The notes: generated by a model not told the origin, from the sequence alone. DNA of 64,000 nucleotides from Buxus sempervirens (GCA_947561395.2 OX387187.1:7570976-7634975); one strand, 5' to 3'. Positions 48,776 through 60,690 are shown, numbered from the stretch's first letter. Numbers and translations are program-made.

Positions 48776-48935
48776 TTTATAGCATTTTTTAATGTATCCG
48801 ACAACTCAGATCGGATACAAAAGAGTCTCTTCATATTTGATGAAGTATGCCGGATACAAGGAGATGTTAATGTATCCGACATATCATATCGGATACAAAG
48901 AAAAATCAATGTATCCGGTCTGATATGCCGGATAC
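48776..48935 (-). promoter_or_regulatory. Antisense gene 1 promoter of C: four phased palindromes and TATA box
   Basis: Palindromes start at 48794, 48833, 48872 and 48911, exactly 39 bp apart. Three keep CCG-N11-CGG and one (48833) is degenerate at one half. On the minus strand TATAAA (48781-48776) lies 12 bp past the array, and the gene 1 ATG 113 bp after that. This is the clearest array-plus-TATA promoter in the window. Confidence 0.75.
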
Positions 48936-49126
48936 GAAGAAAAAATGCAAAAAAAAAGAGAAAAGGGAGGAAAATCCGAAATTTTTACCTGTTTCACCTG
49001 TGTACAAGTTATAATTGCATGAAATTAAAGAGAAAAGAAGGAAAGACAAGAAAAAATGAATAAAAAAATTATATATAAACAAGTTTTTTTGTACAATGAC
49101 AAGGAAAAAAGGAAAATCCTAATCTA

Positions 49127-52100
49127 CTACTCCTGTGCAGGATCTCCTCGACGTCCTTTGCCCTGTCCTCCTCTGCGACCTCTACCTCGAGGTGATCGGC
49201 GTCTAGAGTATGCCAGAATACGCTCGGCAGCATGGCGAGGAAGCCGACCCACAACCGACTGGATCTGATACTCCAAGCAATACTCCGAAAGGTCTGGAGG
49301 CGGATCAGGAGCAGAATCTGGGGAAAAGGCCTCGGGCTCAGCATGTACAGGCTCGACTGGACCCTCCGCCACAACGGCCTCCACTCCCGCAGATCCAGAA
49401 GGCCCAGCAGCAGCAGAAGAGGGGCTAGGAAAAGAAATAGCTGGGCCAACAGAAGAAAAATTAGAAATTGAGGTATCCAAATGAACTAAGGAGATGAAAC
49501 TAAAGAAAACTTACCAGGGATCTCAGGAGCCGCCACAGGGGATGAAGTGCCGGCAGGATCAGTAAGAGCCGGGTTTGCAACCAGAATGTCTACAGGGTCC
49601 ACGGGAGCCCCAGGATCCACAGGAGCAGCAGGTGCAAGAGATGTAGAAGGATCAGGAACGGCAGTCGAGGCATCATCAGGGTCAGCAGCCCGAGCCGGAA
49701 ATGGATCAGGAACAGGGAAATCAGGCTCAAAAGCAACATTCTGATCTGAGACTGGGCCCTGCGAAGGTCAAACAGTCATATCAGAATAGCAGAAACATAG
49801 AAATGAAAGAGATGAAATTATAAAGAAACCAGATACCTGTCTGGCCTGAAGCTCAGCAACCAGAGCCTTCAGCTCTCCGATCCTAGCATCCCTCTGGGCC
49901 ACGACCGCATCATGCTCTGCGATCATATCATCCACTGCGGCCCGCTAACTCAGGAACCAATCCCGGAGAGCATTCAACTCATGTACCTGCCAATAAGCAC
50001 AGAATTAGAGTCAGAAATACAGGATTGAAGGAAAGGGGATGGAAGATGAAGATCACAAAACTCACCGTATCATCATGGACCCGGATATAGATCCCGCCAA
50101 TCTCGGTCACCCCGGCACGAGTGGGGTGATCCATCAAACACCCAATGGATACTCTCCGGATCCACTCGTCGTAATCCCCAGCTACTGTGAGCCCCTCCGC
50201 ATCCTGAAAATGATCAAACTGATCAATATCGAAACCCGGTAGGAGCATGTCAGGACCCACAGGAGGAGGGGGAACGGGGATACGAAGTGTGCCTGTGTGC
50301 TGATAGTACAGGTGCTCTTCCAAATACATCACTCTACCAAGCCTCCCAAGGAAGCACTGGTAGGGCTGACGTCGGAGATCTCTATCAAAGGTGTCCTGTA
50401 CTACCATCTCACGGGCCACTCCAACATCCACGTCGTCAAAGCATGCCAGGAGGAGTTGCAAAGAAGAAAAATGGTCAGATACAGTCAAGGTGCAGGAAAA
50501 GAAATAAAAGGAAAAAGGGCAAAGAATTTACATCGGATCGTCGGGCACAGTCCAAGTGAACCCGAGCTGTGCGAGGCTGACTCCTATTAGCATCTCGGAC
50601 CTGGGCCAACCAGCGCAAAGCAATAGGGAACTCCGCAACACCAGGTACAGGGTATGGGCGGAAAAAGGTCATATAGGTGTACATAAACACCTGGTAAAAG
50701 AAAAATCAGTCAGAGATAAAGAAGATAAAGCCTAAGGAATAAGACAAGACAGATGAATTTAGTACCTGCAGAATCTGCCAGAAGAACCGGCAGCTGACTC
50801 CATCACTTCTCGGCGCTGCCAGGCCCCGAACTACTTGACACAGCCCGGCCAAGATAGTCCCATATATGAGCCGACCCCATGCTAGCTGGCGGGTCTGATG
50901 GAAATCTCACAGAGCATCCAAGAAAAGAGGACTGACACTGGTCGTGTCCTCCTGGAAGAAGCAGCTCCCGAGCATCAACAAAAACACGTGTCAAAAGATG
51001 GGTACAAAGGCTGCATCCTCCACAGTGACGGTCGCGTGTCTCCCCTCATAATGTCAAGCAAGGCTCTCTTGCAGCCAACTGATAGAGATGCGACCACTCT
51101 GCCCGTCCCAAGCAGCAGGAGGTAGGTCCTGATATCCCAAGAGAAGGCCGATATCCTCTGCTGAAGGCCGATCCAAAACGATAGTCCGCCCCATCAGAGG
51201 AATGCCAGTGATCATCACAAAATCGGAAGGGTGGATCCCCAGCTCCACGTCCTAAAGATGGAACGACTGCGTCTCCGGAAAATATCGCTCCATCATGGCG
51301 AAGATGAGGGGACGGTCAGCTTGGAACGAGGGGATGCTGAGAAAATAATCCAAATGGCACCTCCCAAACTCACGCCTGAGGGCCGGAGAAAGCGTCTGCG
51401 CCAACTCACTGAATCTCCCCCAACTGCCTCGTAGATGAGAAGGAGGATAGGGAAGTGGCACATCGGCCCGGATGCACATGGAGGGGTGGATATCCAAACC
51501 ACTAAGGAGCTCTGTATCATGAACAGACGCTCTCAGCTCCGCAGAGACCCCTAAGCGTAAAGCAGCACCCTCCTGGCCTGAAGCTCCGACCCGGCCTCGG
51601 CCTCGACCCCTCTCACCAACCCGACCTCTACCACGGCCTCGAGCGGGAACAATAGCCGGCTAAAAGCAGAAATGAATAGGTGAAGTCAATTTCAAGGGAA
51701 GCAGGGAAAGAAAGAAGAAAGAATTGGAAAGCCTACCTCAGCAGAGCCCTCAGTAGAGCTCTCTCGGGAAACATCTAATGGCTCCGACAGGGTGGCACTA
51801 GAACTCACCTCTGTCCGAGCCTGCGAGGTGGAGGGCTGATCAGCAGGGTTAGCCTCCTCCCGAACACGGGAACGACTCCTAACCATCTACAAGCAACAGG
51901 GAAGTGTTTTATGAATTTCATTTCAAATTTATCAGAAAGATTACCTTGTTTTTTATCAGGAATCTTACCTTGCTCTTAATCTAGGTTTCAGTTCAAATTT
52001 ATATTACCTTGCTTTTAGCCTAGGTTTCAGTTCATCAGGAATCTTACAGGATTTTTTCAAGTTATCATGAATCGTGTTCTAAGGGAATTTGCATTTATTC

Positions 52101-53226
52101 TCTGTTTCTGTTCAAGGTTTTTATTTCTATTCTGGTTCTACAGCTTCTTGTCCTAAGAATATGTACAAAGCTTAATATCTGCTAATTGATTTCAAGACTG
52201 CTACATGAAGACGGGACAGTAACACCAAAGCAAAGGGCTTTAGCTGATCAAAAATCAAAACAAACGGTGGAGTCCAATAACCAATCACGGAATGGTCCCG
52301 GCAGTTAGAGCACCGCCTTAATCAAAATACTAGGCGGATTGAGAAAAAAAAAAGAATAAATCCCAAAATTTCCAGTCAAGAAAAATTGTAGCATGGTATG
52401 AGAATAAAAAAAATGGCAGCATGGCATCAGTAGCATGCCATCTGAAAAATCATACATTTTGGTGGGAAAAGACCACCAGTCGGTCAATCTTAAAGAATTG
52501 CAGAAAATTGAATCAAGTTTAGAGAAAATCCAGCATACAATTAGCAGTTCAAGGAATTATCACCAACAAGTAATCCGAATTCAAGTCAAGAATTGGCAAT
52601 CAGATCTGGAAAGAACCAATGTGAATGGCAGTGCGATATCAACAATTAAGAAAAGCATCAAGGTAATCAGGCTAGCATGGTATCAATCAGAAAAGCATGC
52701 AATATAGCCTCCATCGGCAGACAGCTCAAGAATTGGCAGTCAAGGAAAATTTACCATTCAAAAGTAATCAGGAACATGGAAAATGAGGCAATTCGGCCAG
52801 AATTCCTCCTCAACAGAAATCCCAATCAATGCAAGTAATTCAAAGGACTTACCTGAAGTTGGAAGAGCAGTTTGCTGCCTAAGAAATCAAACCAATCGCT
52901 GTGGCAAGCAAGAACAATAGGAAAGAGGGCTGCTCAGGTCGCCGTGATGAGGAAGCAATCGCTGGAGGATGGTGCCCCAACGCCAGGTGGTGAGCTCGCC
53001 GGAAATCAAACATTGAGCTAGGGCTCGGCCACTGCTGCGAATGGAGGATCGCCGGAGTGTTGCCGGAGAGAATAGCTATCACCGGCAACAAGGAAAGTCG
53101 ACGAAGCTAGTAAAAGTCGACGGAGGAAAAGAAAGTCGACAATCGGCACAGGAAAGGATGTCTGTGGCCGGGGTTTGCAATCAGGGAAGAAAGAAAGGAA
53201 GAGGGAAAGTCGCGGTCGCGCGCGAC
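49127..53226 (-). pseudogene. Antisense gene 2 of element C: plant mobile domain protein, multi-exon
   Basis: Predicted exons on the minus strand: untranslated exon 1 (about 53220-52853, donor GTAAGT), 51886-51737, 51659-50766, 50690-50532, about 50456-50066, 49986-49837, 49758-49515 and 49440-49127. Exon 2 begins MVRSRSRVREE directly after TTGTAG. Exon 3 opens with RGRGRGR repeats and carries the PMD signature (ERYFPETQSFHL, DVELGIHPSDFVMITG). Exon 6 is a short coiled coil; exon 7 is acidic and Pro/Ala-rich; exon 8 ends in RGRGRRGGQGKGRRGD, an RGG-like box. At least five nonsense codons lie in exon 3 and one in exon 6. The RG-rich ends suggest nucleic-acid binding; this is inference. Confidence 0.78.
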
Positions 53227-53304
53227 TTAAATAACAGGGTGTATCCGACATAAAATGTTGGATACACAAGTGACCCCTCTTATCCGACGTGTTACACCGG
53301 ATAC
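53227..53304 (-). promoter_or_regulatory. Antisense gene 2 promoter of C: two palindromes and TATA-like box
   Basis: Palindromes start at 53241 and 53280, 39 bp apart, with 11-nt spacers. TATTTAA (53233-53227) follows on the minus strand after 7 bp, then the CT-rich untranslated first exon. Only two sites are present, as in element A (16371 and 16410). Confidence 0.68.
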
Positions 53305-53767
53305 AAAAGAAAAAACAAAAAATAAAAAAATAAAAAAAAGAGAAAAAGAGGAGAAAAAAAAAAGAAAATAGCAAAAAAAATGTGCTACAAAGTCCGCTAT
53401 TTTCACAAAAAATCCCTATTTTGCCTTAAAATCCACTTCACAGCCACGAGAGCTCAGTGGAATTTGGGACAACTTTGGGAAATGTGTTGGTCAAAAAGGA
53501 GGATATCCACTCAATTTTTTAACTTGGTTTGATAAAAAATCAGTTTTCAAAAAATCCTATTTTTGGGCTTAAAATCCACTTCATAGCCACGAGAGCTCAG
53601 TGGAATTTAAGGATTCTTGGAGAAATGCCCCCTTAAAGTTAGGGCTTTTTGGCAAATCTTCACCCAAAAATTATTTTTACAAAATTGAATTGAACCAAGC
53701 AAATCAAGGTTAAGGGAGTGCAATTTGGGCTTGTCTAATCTTTGCAGCTCATTGCTTCACAACTCCC

Positions 53768-53782
53768 GCAAAGAGGGGCAGT
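53768..53782 (+). other. Polypurine tract of element C
   Basis: GCAAAGAGGGGCAGT directly precedes TGTAGACA of the 3' LTR and matches the tract of element A in its last ten bases apart from one G. Confidence 0.85.
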
Positions 53783-56286
53783 TGTAGACACCCCAAATTG
53801 CACAGTAAAAATGATCAATAATCAGCAAAAATCATTGCTTCCTTTGAAACCAGCACAAAAATGTGAAAAAAGCAAGTTTTCCTTGTATCCGACAACTCAG
53901 GTCGGATACAAGTGCATCTGTTCGTATCCGATGGAACATGCCAGATACAAGTAGCCCTTAATGTATCCGACAACATATGCCGGATACACAAAGGCGCTAG
54001 TGTATCTAACCTGACATGCCGGATATACTAGTTTTGCTCAAAATTAGGGTTTTCCCAGAGCTTTCACCTTTTACCATCATATCCCTCATTAAATGAGTGG
54101 AAATCTCAGAAATAACCTTATGGTTAAGGTTGGTGGGCTATAGACCTTATGTTGTGTCTACCACCTCACCAACCCTAACCCTAGCCTTTGCCTATAAATA
54201 GGAGGCTCCTCCTTAAGCAAATGGCCATTAACTCTCTTGCCAACAATTCTTGCCAAGAACTTTTGCCAAGAAGAGCTCCGAGAGAAGAGGGAAACCGCTG
54301 CGGAAGTGCTTCCAGAACCCAGGTAAGCCTCAAACCTCTTTTTAATTTCTATTTTTACATTCTAGATCTAGATCTCTTCTTCTACCTTTCTGTAGAATAA
54401 GGCCTTGATGTGTGTATGAAAACCCTTCCCCGGCTCAAAGTATCTTAAGACTCCCCCTAGCCCATAAAACGTGAAAGCGAGATCAAGGAGAAACGAGACT
54501 GGGGATTGATCCTAGTACTAGAACCTCTTTTGCTATAAGCCTTTTGAATCTTTGAAGACCGTTCCATATTCAAAGTACCCCAAGATTATCTTGAAGAATC
54601 GTGTTTAACGGGGAGAGAGAACTAAGGGAAACGATAATGGAACGGAACCCTAGGTTGTTTTAGAACCCTTTTTTTTATTGATCTAAATGCATGCTATAAG
54701 CCTTGTGATTCTATGGAAACCCTTTCATATTCAAAGTATCCCAAGATTATCTTGAAGAACCGTGTTTAACGGGGAGAGAGAACTAAGGGAAACGATAATA
54801 GAATGGAACCCTAGGTGGTTGTAGAACCCTATTTTGATTGATATGAATACATACTATCTTTGCTATGTCGTTGGAATGATTTTTACACTTACACATACAT
54901 AGCACGTGATTTCGGTGGGATGGGCTCATATTTCGGATTTATTGCGTTTATTGTGATAAATCTGAAATAAATAGCCCCAAGCAATTCTGGAATGTTTTCA
55001 AATGATTTTCAAAGGATTTGATTAATCTTACACGGATCACACACACTTTATCACTATTTGGAGTCGGTTTTTATCAAAAATGGCTTAACTTGACAGCAAC
55101 TGTACTCCAACTTCGGACACTCATAACTTCATCGTCCGGATGAATTTTGGAGTGATTCCAGAACCATGGGAAAGGTTAGGCTGTCTAGTTTATGCCTGTA
55201 AAATTTCATAGATTTCTATAAAGCAGATTTTTGACACCTCTCTGTCGAAGTTGATAAGTCATTTCAGATCTGAATACAGAACCTGTCACTTCGACTGAGC
55301 GCCATGTGTTTGTTTTAAATCTAATTCTAGTGATTTTTGTTTCCGGGCACCGCTTTATGAGTCTATTTTCAAATCCAATTGGTTTCATAATTTTTTGACT
55401 CCATTTGTGCTGTTGGTAACAGATTTACTCAGAACTGCTCATCAGCATTTTTCTGGGTAAATCTGTGATCTTTGGGCCCTGTTCGGGAGACCACCCAAGG
55501 CACATCCGAATGAATTTTTGTATGAGGATAGTTTCAGTTGAAAGATGGCCATACAGGCTTCAATCACACCAAATTTCATGAATTTATATTGAGCCGATTT
55601 ATCTAGATGGTTTTCCAAACTTGCCCACTTGTCACGGTTAATCATCTCCATCAGCAACTTCAAAGGAGGCATAACTCCTAGGATTTTAACCGGAATGGAT
55701 TGAAATTTTGCATGAGTCTCTTATTTATCATAATCTTTCAAATGGATTTGGTTTGAGTCAATTTAAAATTGGATTTGAATGATTTCAACACAAATGGTTC
55801 TTGCTTTTACCAAATTTCCCGGATTTAACTCAACTTGGTTTTGTGAAATCTTTGCTTTGATTTCCATTTATTGTTGATATTCCAGAAATGATATTGACAT
55901 AAAAGAGGATCCAGAGCCCATTTGGATCTTCATGTGAAGATATCATACATTTGTCCCTTTTCAAGGTTTTTAATGATTTTTAGCAAGCTTTCTTATCTTT
56001 TTTGCATGAACAAACACTTGGCAACCACCTTGTGTGGGTGAATGGGGGTGCCTAACACCTTCCCCCGTTCATAATCTAATCCCCTTACCCATCTCTGGAT
56101 ATGATTTTCAAGTAGAGTTATTTTTACTCTAGTATTTGCCTTTTAGCTATTTTTGCTTATTTTGAATCTTTTTGGTGTCCATTCACACCCCAAAATCTGA
56201 ATGGTGGCGACTCTCCCACTTTTTACGTTGAGCCCGTGTGTTGACGGAGGGGAAATCATCTCCGGTGATTTTTCCCATGTCTCACA
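53783..56286 (+). repeat. 3' LTR of element C (2504 bp)
   Basis: It matches the 5' LTR nearly base for base. U3 palindromes start at 53885, 53924, 53963 and 54002 (39 bp apart), TATAAATA is at 54193-54200, and it ends CTCACA followed by the duplication ACAAC. In the fourth palindrome one half-site has decayed (CTA for CCG). Confidence 0.96.
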
Positions 56287-56291
56287 ACAAC

Positions 56292-57659
56292 TACAAGAGC
56301 CATCTAGATGTATGTCATTTAGAGTTTATTAATCACTTTTTTTTCCCTTATCTTGGTTTATTTTGTTTGTCTTATGTTAAGTTCACTAATATTCATTAGT
56401 TATAAAATTTTAATGTTTATAGCATATTTCTTGGTTATTTTGTTGGACACAAAAGTGAAAAGAAAGATAATTGAAGGCTTGATATAAAATGGTATTTGTT
56501 CACTCTTGTTTCTTATTATATGGATTTCAGTATTACTACTATTCATGGAATATGAATGGCAAATATATATATATATATATATAGATATATATTTATGCTT
56601 TGGGTTTTCGTATTGATTTTTGTGGTTGTGAGTTTCTTATAATGTTTTAAACTTCTTAGTAGTTTGTTATTTCTTTTTGCTTGCATTGATGTCTTAATAA
56701 CTCACAATAATTATATCTATGGTCTAAAAAAGACTGTGGTTGATGGTAATTGTGAATTGGTAAAACCTAATAAACAACTTGAGATAATAGTAATAACGGG
56801 CAAGACAAACATGGTGTTCAAGTATCAAAAAGCAAAGATGCGGAAGTCAAAAGTAATTATTGGTTTGTTTTATGTGTTTGTTTTCTTGTTTGTAATTTTA
56901 CTTGGTTCTAAATTTGAATGTATTTGTTTTTTTTTATCTTTTATTAATAGAATGATAATTGAATTGAATTGAGTGTATTTTTAACTTCAATGACAAATTC
57001 ATGGACCAAACCTTTAACTTCAATAACTTAGTCTAAGGTGCATTCAAGTAATATAAGGGTGAAAACATCAAAAATTAGACCAAGAATATCACATTTGATG
57101 TTTGCAAATGATTGCATTATATTTAACTTAGTCCAAGGTGCATTCAAGTAATATGAATCAATATACATGTATTTGTTATATTTTTTTTATCTGCAAACAC
57201 GTATTTGTTTTATTCATGTTAAGTACTATGATTAATAGCAGTTTGAGATTTGTCTTATTTGATATGTAAATTGTTTTATTCATGTTAACTACGATTACAA
57301 ACACAAATTGAAAATGGGAAAATGATTGTGAAAATCCATTAAACATGATTATAAAATCATAGTGATTACAAATTTAAAACACATTTTAAAGTTTATATAA
57401 AATAGTGAAAATGTAAAAAAAAAAATTTTGTACAAAGAAAGATTATGTATTCTTATAACCATGGTTTTAGTTGTTATGTTTAGGATTGAGTTACCTAATT
57501 ATTTAGTGGGTGAAGATAAAGAGTGTCGTTGTTGAGTTGAGCACAAGAATGCGATCAACTTTATGCATAAATGATGAGGAATGAGCATTGTGTCTTGGAA
57601 TCTAAGCAAGATAGTGAGGGTCTTGAAAGTTTGACAACAAAATGATAAGAACATATATA
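56292..57659. other. Flanking DNA right of element C, no gene seen
   Basis: AT-rich. It contains an (AT)n microsatellite at 56562-56592. A 30-bp direct repeat with the phrase AAGGTGCATTCAAGTAATAT occurs near 57038 and 57133. A 102-codon frame at 56664-56972 has no recognisable motif and a hydrophobic C-terminus; I do not call it a gene. The left end is the second half of C's target site. Confidence 0.5.
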
Positions 57660-57690
57660 TCCTATCCTACTACTCATAAAAGTGGATTGG

Positions 57691-58125
57691 TCTTTCTTTG
57701 GTCGTCCCTAATTAGGGGAATTTTTTTCTTTTAAAAAATCAATATATAAATCTAAAAGTGGATTGATTTTGCAAATAAAAGTGGATTGATTGCATTGATT
57801 GCAAACAAAAGGCACCAAAACGTTCTTTCATTAAAAGCCTTACACCTTCAATTTTCCAAACAAAAAAATAATAATTAATAAATCATAATGCATATCTTTG
57901 ATCGTCCGTAATTAGGGGTGATTTTTTTTAAAGAAAATCAATATTAATGTGGATTGGTCAATATATAAAATTGTATTGATTGCAAACAAAAGGCACCAAA
58001 ATGTTATTTCATTAAAAGCACCAAAATGTTCTTTCATTTAAAAAGCCTTACACCTTCAATTGTCCAAACAAAAAAAAATAATGCATATCTTTGATCGTCC
58101 CTAATTAGGGGAATTGAAAAAAAAA
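57691..58125 (+). repeat. Imperfect ~200-bp tandem duplication
   Basis: The phrase CTTTGRTCGTCCSTAATTAGGGG recurs near 57698, 57899 and 58092. Between copies lie shared blocks ('gattgcaaacaaaaggcaccaaaa', 'aagccttacaccttcaatt'). It makes two full copies and one partial copy near the left end of the candidate Helitron. Confidence 0.75.
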
Positions 58126-58162
58126 AGGGTGGAAACCGTTCGCAAGGTTATGCCCAACGCTG

Positions 58163-58459
58163 ATGGAGAACTGCTCACCTTTGCAAACGAACAGAACCCA
58201 TTCTTCTTCTTTCAATCGTCACGCCAATTATTACCCATTCCGTAATGGACAGATGGAGAACTACTCACCTTCTTCCGTTATGAACGAATTGATTGCAGTT
58301 TACCTTGTTCAAACTTCACCAGTTTACCTTGTTCAGACTTCACGGTGTGGTTTTTTCCCTATTCCATTCGATACAAATGCTTTTCTTCAGTCGACTTGCT
58401 GCATTTGTTCCCGTTCTTGGTTTGTGTTGTGCCAGTTGAGGAGCTCGACTTCCAAGTAA
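58163..58459 (+). other. Exon-like segment, function unknown
   Basis: A 98-codon frame runs from ATG 58163. Near its end there is a GTAAGG donor-like site (about 58455). The sequence is Ser/Asn/Pro-rich with an internal near-repeat of GATGGAGAACTRCTCACCTT (58160 and 58251). I recognise no domain. It could be a captured gene fragment or a 5' untranslated exon. Confidence 0.25.
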
Positions 58460-58873
58460 GGATTATTTTCCATTTCTTAGAATGTAGAAATGTTTGAATA
58501 TTTTTTCCAGGGTTTGTGTTTCTTGTTTGTGTTTAAATAGAAGTTCCTCCCTTGTGTTTCTTCTTTTATGGTTTGCGCGAGTAATATGCAAGTTGCAACT
58601 TCATGTGATAAATTGAGAGGGCCGACTGCTTGTATAGTTACTGCCCTATTCTTTGTCTATTTTCTATTAATTTTTTTTGTTGCTAATTTTTATTAAATAT
58701 TTTTTCCAGGGTTTGTGTTTCTCCTTTGTGAATTTTTGAACATGTAACAAGAAGTAATATGCAACAAATTGAGAGGGCCATGGATATGTTGTAAATTAAT
58801 GATTAACAAGTAGCGTGTAAGAGCCAATTCATATAAGAAGATGTCTTCTAATTAAATATAATTAATTGTTCTG

Positions 58874-59456
58874 TGTAACACTCCGGAATTTTGAGAAACT
58901 TTAATTAAGATTAATTAAAATTATTAAATAAGAACAATAGAGGATTAAAATTTATTTGGTTTAAATTGGTTCAGTTGGTTATTGGTTTAATGGGTTATTG
59001 ATTAGTTTAGTGGTTTATTATTTGGAGTTGGTTCAAGTGGTTAGGTTTAGATGAGTTGGTTCAAGTTTAAGTGAACCGGTTCAATGGACCAATGGTTCAT
59101 GTTTCAATGGTTAAAAAAAAAAAAAACCAAAAGCCATTCACGTTTTTGATTTTGGGGGTTTTGTGCTTGGGTCGTTAGATTTAGAAGGCAACGAAATAAG
59201 AGCAAAACTAGGGGAAACGTAGAAGAAGGGATCGTTGGAGGAAGAAGAGGAAGAAGAGAGAAAGGGGAAGGGGAAAGAAGAAGGGTTCGTCCACTCTGGG
59301 TTTTTGTGAGGAGGAGAAGAAGAGAGGAAGAAAAAAAGGGGATTGTCCGTGTGAAGGGTTTAGCTGCAGAAGAAGAAGAAAGAAGAGAAAAGGAAGAGGA
59401 AAAGAGAGAGAGTGGGCATGGATTTGCTCAATCGCAAGTAAGTAGCAGTTTTCTCG
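58874..59456 (+). other. Possible truncated LTR start and purine-rich tract
   Basis: TGTAACACTCCGGAATTTT at 58874 resembles the start of a common plant Ty3/Gypsy LTR class, but no matching end or target duplication was found. The second half (59215-59425) is GAAGAAGAGG-rich and contains a GTAAGT donor-like site at about 59437. The 68-codon Arg/Glu frame there is probably an artefact of the purine bias. Confidence 0.3.
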
Positions 59457-59516
59457 CTCGATCTACTCTTGTTTTGGTTTTTATTTTAATTCTGATTCTG
59501 TCTGTCGATTGATTAC

Positions 59517-59521
59517 TGTTG
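59517..59521. repeat. Target site duplication of the solo LTR (partner 61897-61901)
   Basis: TGTTG flanks the segment 59522-61896 on both sides. The uninterrupted sequence is preserved in the neighbouring duplicate at about 62052-62056, where TGTTGGGTTTTGATC reads through. Confidence 0.93.
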
Positions 59522-60427
59522 TGTAAGACCCTGATTTTTGGTGAGTTTATCCATTTATTTATTTATTCAGTTTGATATACATAAACTGTGTTTATCAGGT
59601 GTTTAGTGTGGTTTGAGGGCTTAACCCATGCTCGTATGTACAGGCGTTATATAGCCGTTTTTCGGAAAAAAATTTAGTTGTTATTGTATTATTATTAAAG
59701 TATAGTGTCTACGTATTAATGTATGTCGATGCGGAATATGTAGGGTTTCTAGTGGGCGAGCGCGCATCGGATCAAGGAAAAAGGGAAAGTAATCAAGCGG
59801 CGTATGTCTCGCGAGGTAAAAATACCAAAGGGGGAAAGTAGGGTTTGGGTTGTAGGAATACGCGTAACTTACGGAGGTAATCTTCGTTAGACTCGTTAGA
59901 GCTAGGCGATTTGGCGACTGCGGCGGAAATGGCGATTGGGGTTATTCTCAGGAAGAGCAAGACTCGGAGGGACTACTAGAAGTTCATTCGAGTTGGATTT
60001 ATGCGGGTTTTCTCTCTCGTGATCAGAGAAACAGTCCGGCTACCCTTTCATCTCTACCATTTCATCTTCGCGCATCCGGGATCGTGCTCGGCCGATTTTG
60101 GGAAAAGCTATCGTTCTGGGATTAAGCGCACACTTGTGAGTGGCATTGTTTTACAACCGAGTTTTCGGATTAATTTGTGTATTTGATTGAATGAATGCAT
60201 TGTTTATGATTGAAGTATTCTCGGTGTGTTTTCTGGGCAAAACAGTTACGGAGGGTTTTGTACAGTGGAATTGGGGATAATTGGAAATCATGTTAGATTA
60301 AATCCAAAATAGGTTTGGATGTGTCTTGGGAGTATTAGGAGGCTAGATAAGTGGTTACAGACTGAAAAATTTCAGCCAGAGTTGGATTTCTGGGATTAAC
60401 AGAGACCTGGGAATCGAAGTGGGCTAC

Positions 60428-60690
60428 CGCCCACTTGGCGCCTACCTAGCGCCCACTTAAGAAGTGAGCGCCAAGAAAAGAAGACCCGGCGCCGAGCTAG
60501 CGCCCACCCCGCGCTCAGCTCGCGCCTACCTCAAATGCGAGCGCCTTTCTCCCGCTCTTCTCGCGCCCGTCTGGCGCCTAGCTCGCGCCCACTCGACCAT
60601 GAGTGAGCGCCAGCTTCAGTTAAACGAGCGGACTTACCGCCCACTCGGCGCCTACCTATCGCCCACCTCAGGGAAGTGAGCGCCCAGTTG
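60428..60690. repeat. GC-rich GCGCCCAC/GCGCCTAC repeats in the solo LTR
   Basis: The octamers GCGCCCAC, GCGCCTAC and variants on both strands (AGTGAGCGCC) recur a dozen or more times within 260 bp. The stretch stands out sharply from the AT-rich surroundings and can fold on itself. The 71-codon frame across it looks like a composition artefact. Confidence 0.75.

Larger units (their letters stand above)
21081..56286 (+). mobile_element. Element C: full-length Tat-lineage LTR retrotransposon with nested element B
   Basis: It is bounded by two similar LTRs (21081-23583 and 53783-56286) and by ACAAC duplications. In order it has PBS, leader (split by element B), gag, protease, second RNase H, integrase, spacer, two antisense genes, polypurine tract and 3' LTR. 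Without B and its duplicated 5 bp it is about 21.6 kb. RT and the first RNase H are missing. The first ~290 nt of the two LTRs differ at about nine positions by eye, so the insertion is not very recent. Confidence 0.96.

Noticed and set aside
56664-56972. 102-codon frame as a host gene
   Set aside because: Low-complexity AT-rich DNA, no recognisable motif and no splice or promoter context.
59306-59512. Arg/Glu-rich 68-codon frame
   Set aside because: A purine run gives such frames by composition; a donor-like GTAAGT lies inside it.
60464-60679. 71-codon frame in the GC-rich repeat
   Set aside because: It is explained by repeated GCGCC octamers; all frames on both strands tend to be open.
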